64,000 nucleotides of DNA from Alkalihalobacterium alkalinitrilicum (lineage in GTDB: Bacteria; Bacillota; Bacilli; Bacillales; Bacillaceae_F). Of this stretch, positions 62,272-64,000 are shown in pieces. Both the position numbers and the translations under genes were made by a program. The stretch lies in NCBI RefSeq assembly GCF_002019605.1, contig NZ_KV917368.1, positions 2,385,574 through 2,449,573 of the forward strand, in the 5' to 3' direction. Under the pieces are notes generated by a model. It did not search any database. It saw only the letters and a program-made list of their open reading frames with translations, and was not told the origin of the DNA. Positions within the stretch are counted from its first letter, which is position 1, and the number at the start of each line of letters is the position of its first letter.

Positions 62272-63693
62272 TTATGAATGAATCGCTTTTCCTTCAACCG
62301 CTAACGCAGCTTCACCAATAATTTCAGAAAGCGTAGGATGTGGGTGAATTGTATGTGCTACTTCCCAGTTCGACGCATCTAACACTTTGGCTATCGCTGC
62401 TTCTGAGATCATATCCGTTACATGAGGTCCAATCATATGAACACCTAGTAAATCATCTGTTTTTTCATCCACAACAAACTTAACAAACCCATCACTTTCT
62501 CCAAATACAAGAGCTTTACCAATGGCTTTAAATAGAAACTTTCCTGTTTTTACAGAATAACCTTGTTCTTTAGCATCCGTTTCTGATAACCCTACCGAGG
62601 CTACTTCGGGGTGACTGTATATACATTTAGAAACCGTGTTATAGTCGATAGAATCAGGATTTAAACCCGCAATATGTTCAACAGCAACGATACCTTCATG
62701 AGACGCAACATGTGCAAGTTGCAAGCCTCCAATTACATCTCCTATTGCATAAATGTGAGATTCTTTTGTTTGGTAAAATTCATTGGTTAAAACAAACCCT
62801 TTTTCAACTTGTATATCTGTATTCTCAAGTCCAATCCCTTCCACATTTGCAGCTCGACCAACAGAAACGAGGAGTTTATCAGCAGAAAATGTTTTTTCTT
62901 CCCCTTTATGTTCAGCCTTGATCGTAACACCACTCGCTATTTCTAACGTTTCTGGTAACACTTTTGCTCCTGTGACAAATTTAATTCCTTTTTTCTTCAT
63001 AAGACGTTGTGCCTCTTTTGAAATCTCATGATCTTCGGTCGGTAATATTCGATCACTGTATTCAATGACTGTAATCTCAACCCCAAAATCCGCTAACATG
63101 GATGCCCATTCTATACCGATTACACCACCACCAACAATAATCATGGATGTAGGAAGCTCTTCTAATTGCAATGCCTCATCCGAAGTTAATACATACTTTC
63201 CATCCGCTTGCATACCTGGTAACATTCTTGGTCTTGAACCTGTAGCAACAAGTACATTTTTCGGAATTAACATTTCATTTTCTTCACCGTTATTCATTTC
63301 AACCGAAATCGTTCCTGGAGTGGGCGAGAAAATCGACGGACCTAATATACGACCTGTACCTTCATATATATCAATTTTCCCTTTTTTCATCAGGTGCTGA
63401 ACTCCATTATGAAGCTGGTCAATAATCGATTGTTTGCGTTCTTGAACTTTTATAAAGTTTAAGGAAACATCACTCGTTTCCACTCCAAAATCGCTCGCTC
63501 GCTTTGTCGTTACAAAAACTTCTGCACTTCTTAATAATGCTTTCGAAGGAATACACCCTTTATGTAGGCAAGTTCCACCTAACTTCTCTTTTTCTACTAC
63601 TGCCGTTTTCAGTCCTAATTGTGCAGCACGTATGGCAGCAACATATCCACCAGTACCTGCCCCAAGGATGACTAAGTCATATTCGTGAGCCAT
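62272..63693 (-). CDS. lpdV: Dihydrolipoyl dehydrogenase of the branched-chain complex (E3)
   Basis: The E3 flavoprotein that re-oxidises lipoyl groups. FAD motif VILGAGTGGYVAAIRAAQLG, redox pair GGTCLHKGCIPSKALL, NAD-binding IIVGGGVIGIEWASML and the C-terminal HPHPTLSE with the catalytic His are all present. At 473 residues it is the usual size. ATG at 63693 starts directly after the buk stop, behind AGGAGGT. Confidence 0.96.
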   Translation of the reverse strand: MAHEYDLVILGAGTGGYVAAIRAAQLGLKTAVVEKEKLGGTCLHKGCIPSKALLRSAEVFVTTKRASDFGVETSDVSLNFIKVQERKQSIIDQLHNGVQHLMKKGKIDIYEGTGRILGPSIFSPTPGTISVEMNNGEENEMLIPKNVLVATGSRPRMLPGMQADGKYVLTSDEALQLEELPTSMIIVGGGVIGIEWASMLADFGVEITVIEYSDRILPTEDHEISKEAQRLMKKKGIKFVTGAKVLPETLEIASGVTIKAEHKGEEKTFSADKLLVSVGRAANVEGIGLENTDIQVEKGFVLTNEFYQTKESHIYAIGDVIGGLQLAHVASHEGIVAVEHIAGLNPDSIDYNTVSKCIYSHPEVASVGLSETDAKEQGYSVKTGKFLFKAIGKALVFGESDGFVKFVVDEKTDDLLGVHMIGPHVTDMISEAAIAKVLDASNWEVAHTIHPHPTLSEIIGEAALAVEGKAIHS

Positions 63694-64000
63694 TTATTTA
63701 CCTCCTAGAATTCCTAATTCGCTGACCATTTGTCCACTAGGATAATGCTTCGCTTTTTCTTCACCATTCATGACACGTATGGCTCCTTTAGCAAGAGCTA
63801 ACATTTCATCTTCACCAGGGTAAACTAGTATGTCACTAATCCACTCCAACCTTTTCGTAAGTAGTGAAATCAAATGCTGACTAAAGGCTAATCCACCAGT
63901 TAAGACGATTCCATTTACTTGCCCATATAAAACAGTACTAGCTGCCCCAACTTCTTTTGCTATTTGGTATACCATCGCTTCAAAATAAAATTCTGCTACT
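63694..64000 (-). CDS. buk: Butyrate kinase (C-terminal part)
   Basis: The last 101 residues or so of a butyrate/branched-chain fatty-acid kinase; the gene runs off the right edge, and the frame stays open to 64000. AMVYQIAKEVGAASTVL, GIVLTGGLAFSQHLISLL and DEMLALAKGAIRVMNGEE match the C-terminal lobe of the ASKHA fold. In B. subtilis the order is ptb, bcd, buk, lpdV, bkdAA, bkdAB, bkdB; the part seen here agrees. Confidence 0.93.
   Translation of the reverse strand, partial: VAEFYFEAMVYQIAKEVGAASTVLYGQVNGIVLTGGLAFSQHLISLLTKRLEWISDILVYPGEDEMLALAKGAIRVMNGEEKAKHYPSGQMVSELGILGGK

Overview
The window reads as chromosome of a low-GC, motile member of the Bacillaceae (Bacillus in the broad sense). 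Supporting signs are B. subtilis-type genes and regulatory sites: tnrA with a TnrA box, Zur boxes, a BirA operator, cre sites, SigD promoters, yaaR, ylqG/ylqH, darB, prli42, brxB, artPQR and the bkd operon. Most genes are on the minus strand. The exceptions are a block at 21.6-26.3 kb, a block at 33.8-36.5 kb, and prli42.

1-16 kb: A partial FecCD/FecE-type ABC importer sits behind a perfect Zur-type palindrome. Upstream of it, reading leftwards from a cobalamin riboswitch at about 14.8 kb, is a 13-gene anaerobic cobalamin operon: cbiW-like metal permease, cbiH60, His-tailed cbiX, cbiJ, cbiC, cbiD, cbiET, cbiL, cbiF, cbiG, cbiA, cobT, cobA. bioB follows with a BirA-type operator.

16-32.3 kb: Sulfur assimilation occurs in two blocks. 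The siroheme operon (cobA-hemD fusion, sirB, sirC) is at 16.1-19.0 kb. The sulfate pathway (cysH, sat, cysP, cysC, a one-subunit siroheme sulfite reductase, a DUF3906 protein) and an upstream yezD gene are at 26.4-32.3 kb. Between them lie a GGDEF-EAL protein, autoregulated tnrA, and a plus-strand run of a TrxB-like flavoprotein, a YibQ-type deacetylase, a GNAT enzyme and a membrane-anchored subtilase with an apparent Cache-like sensor region.

32-42.3 kb: An adhesin-like DUF4097 lipoprotein, darB/cbpB, a frameshifted SRPBCC pseudogene, a DUF4236 protein paired with a CPBP protease, and a flagellar cluster (yaaR, hag, fliS, ylqH, FliK-like ylqG) with two SigD-type promoters. A decayed FAD-oxidoreductase pseudogene lies beside a ScoC-like MarR gene.

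42.9-64 kb: An M20 peptidase, methylmalonyl-CoA epimerase, prli42 (30 codons), an L,D-transpeptidase, YqjA, an arginine-type ABC transporter with an ARG-box candidate, and a GC-rich multi-hairpin element. A dicarboxylate module follows (DASS transporter, DctB-type binding protein, DctR, DctS), then tRNA-Arg(UCG), brxB, a zinc-binding ZnuA with a long His repeat and two Zur boxes, and the branched-chain keto-acid dehydrogenase operon (buk partial, lpdV, bkdAA, bkdAB, bkdB). No phage, CRISPR array or intact insertion sequence was seen. All functional names rest on sequence recognition by eye; no database search was run.
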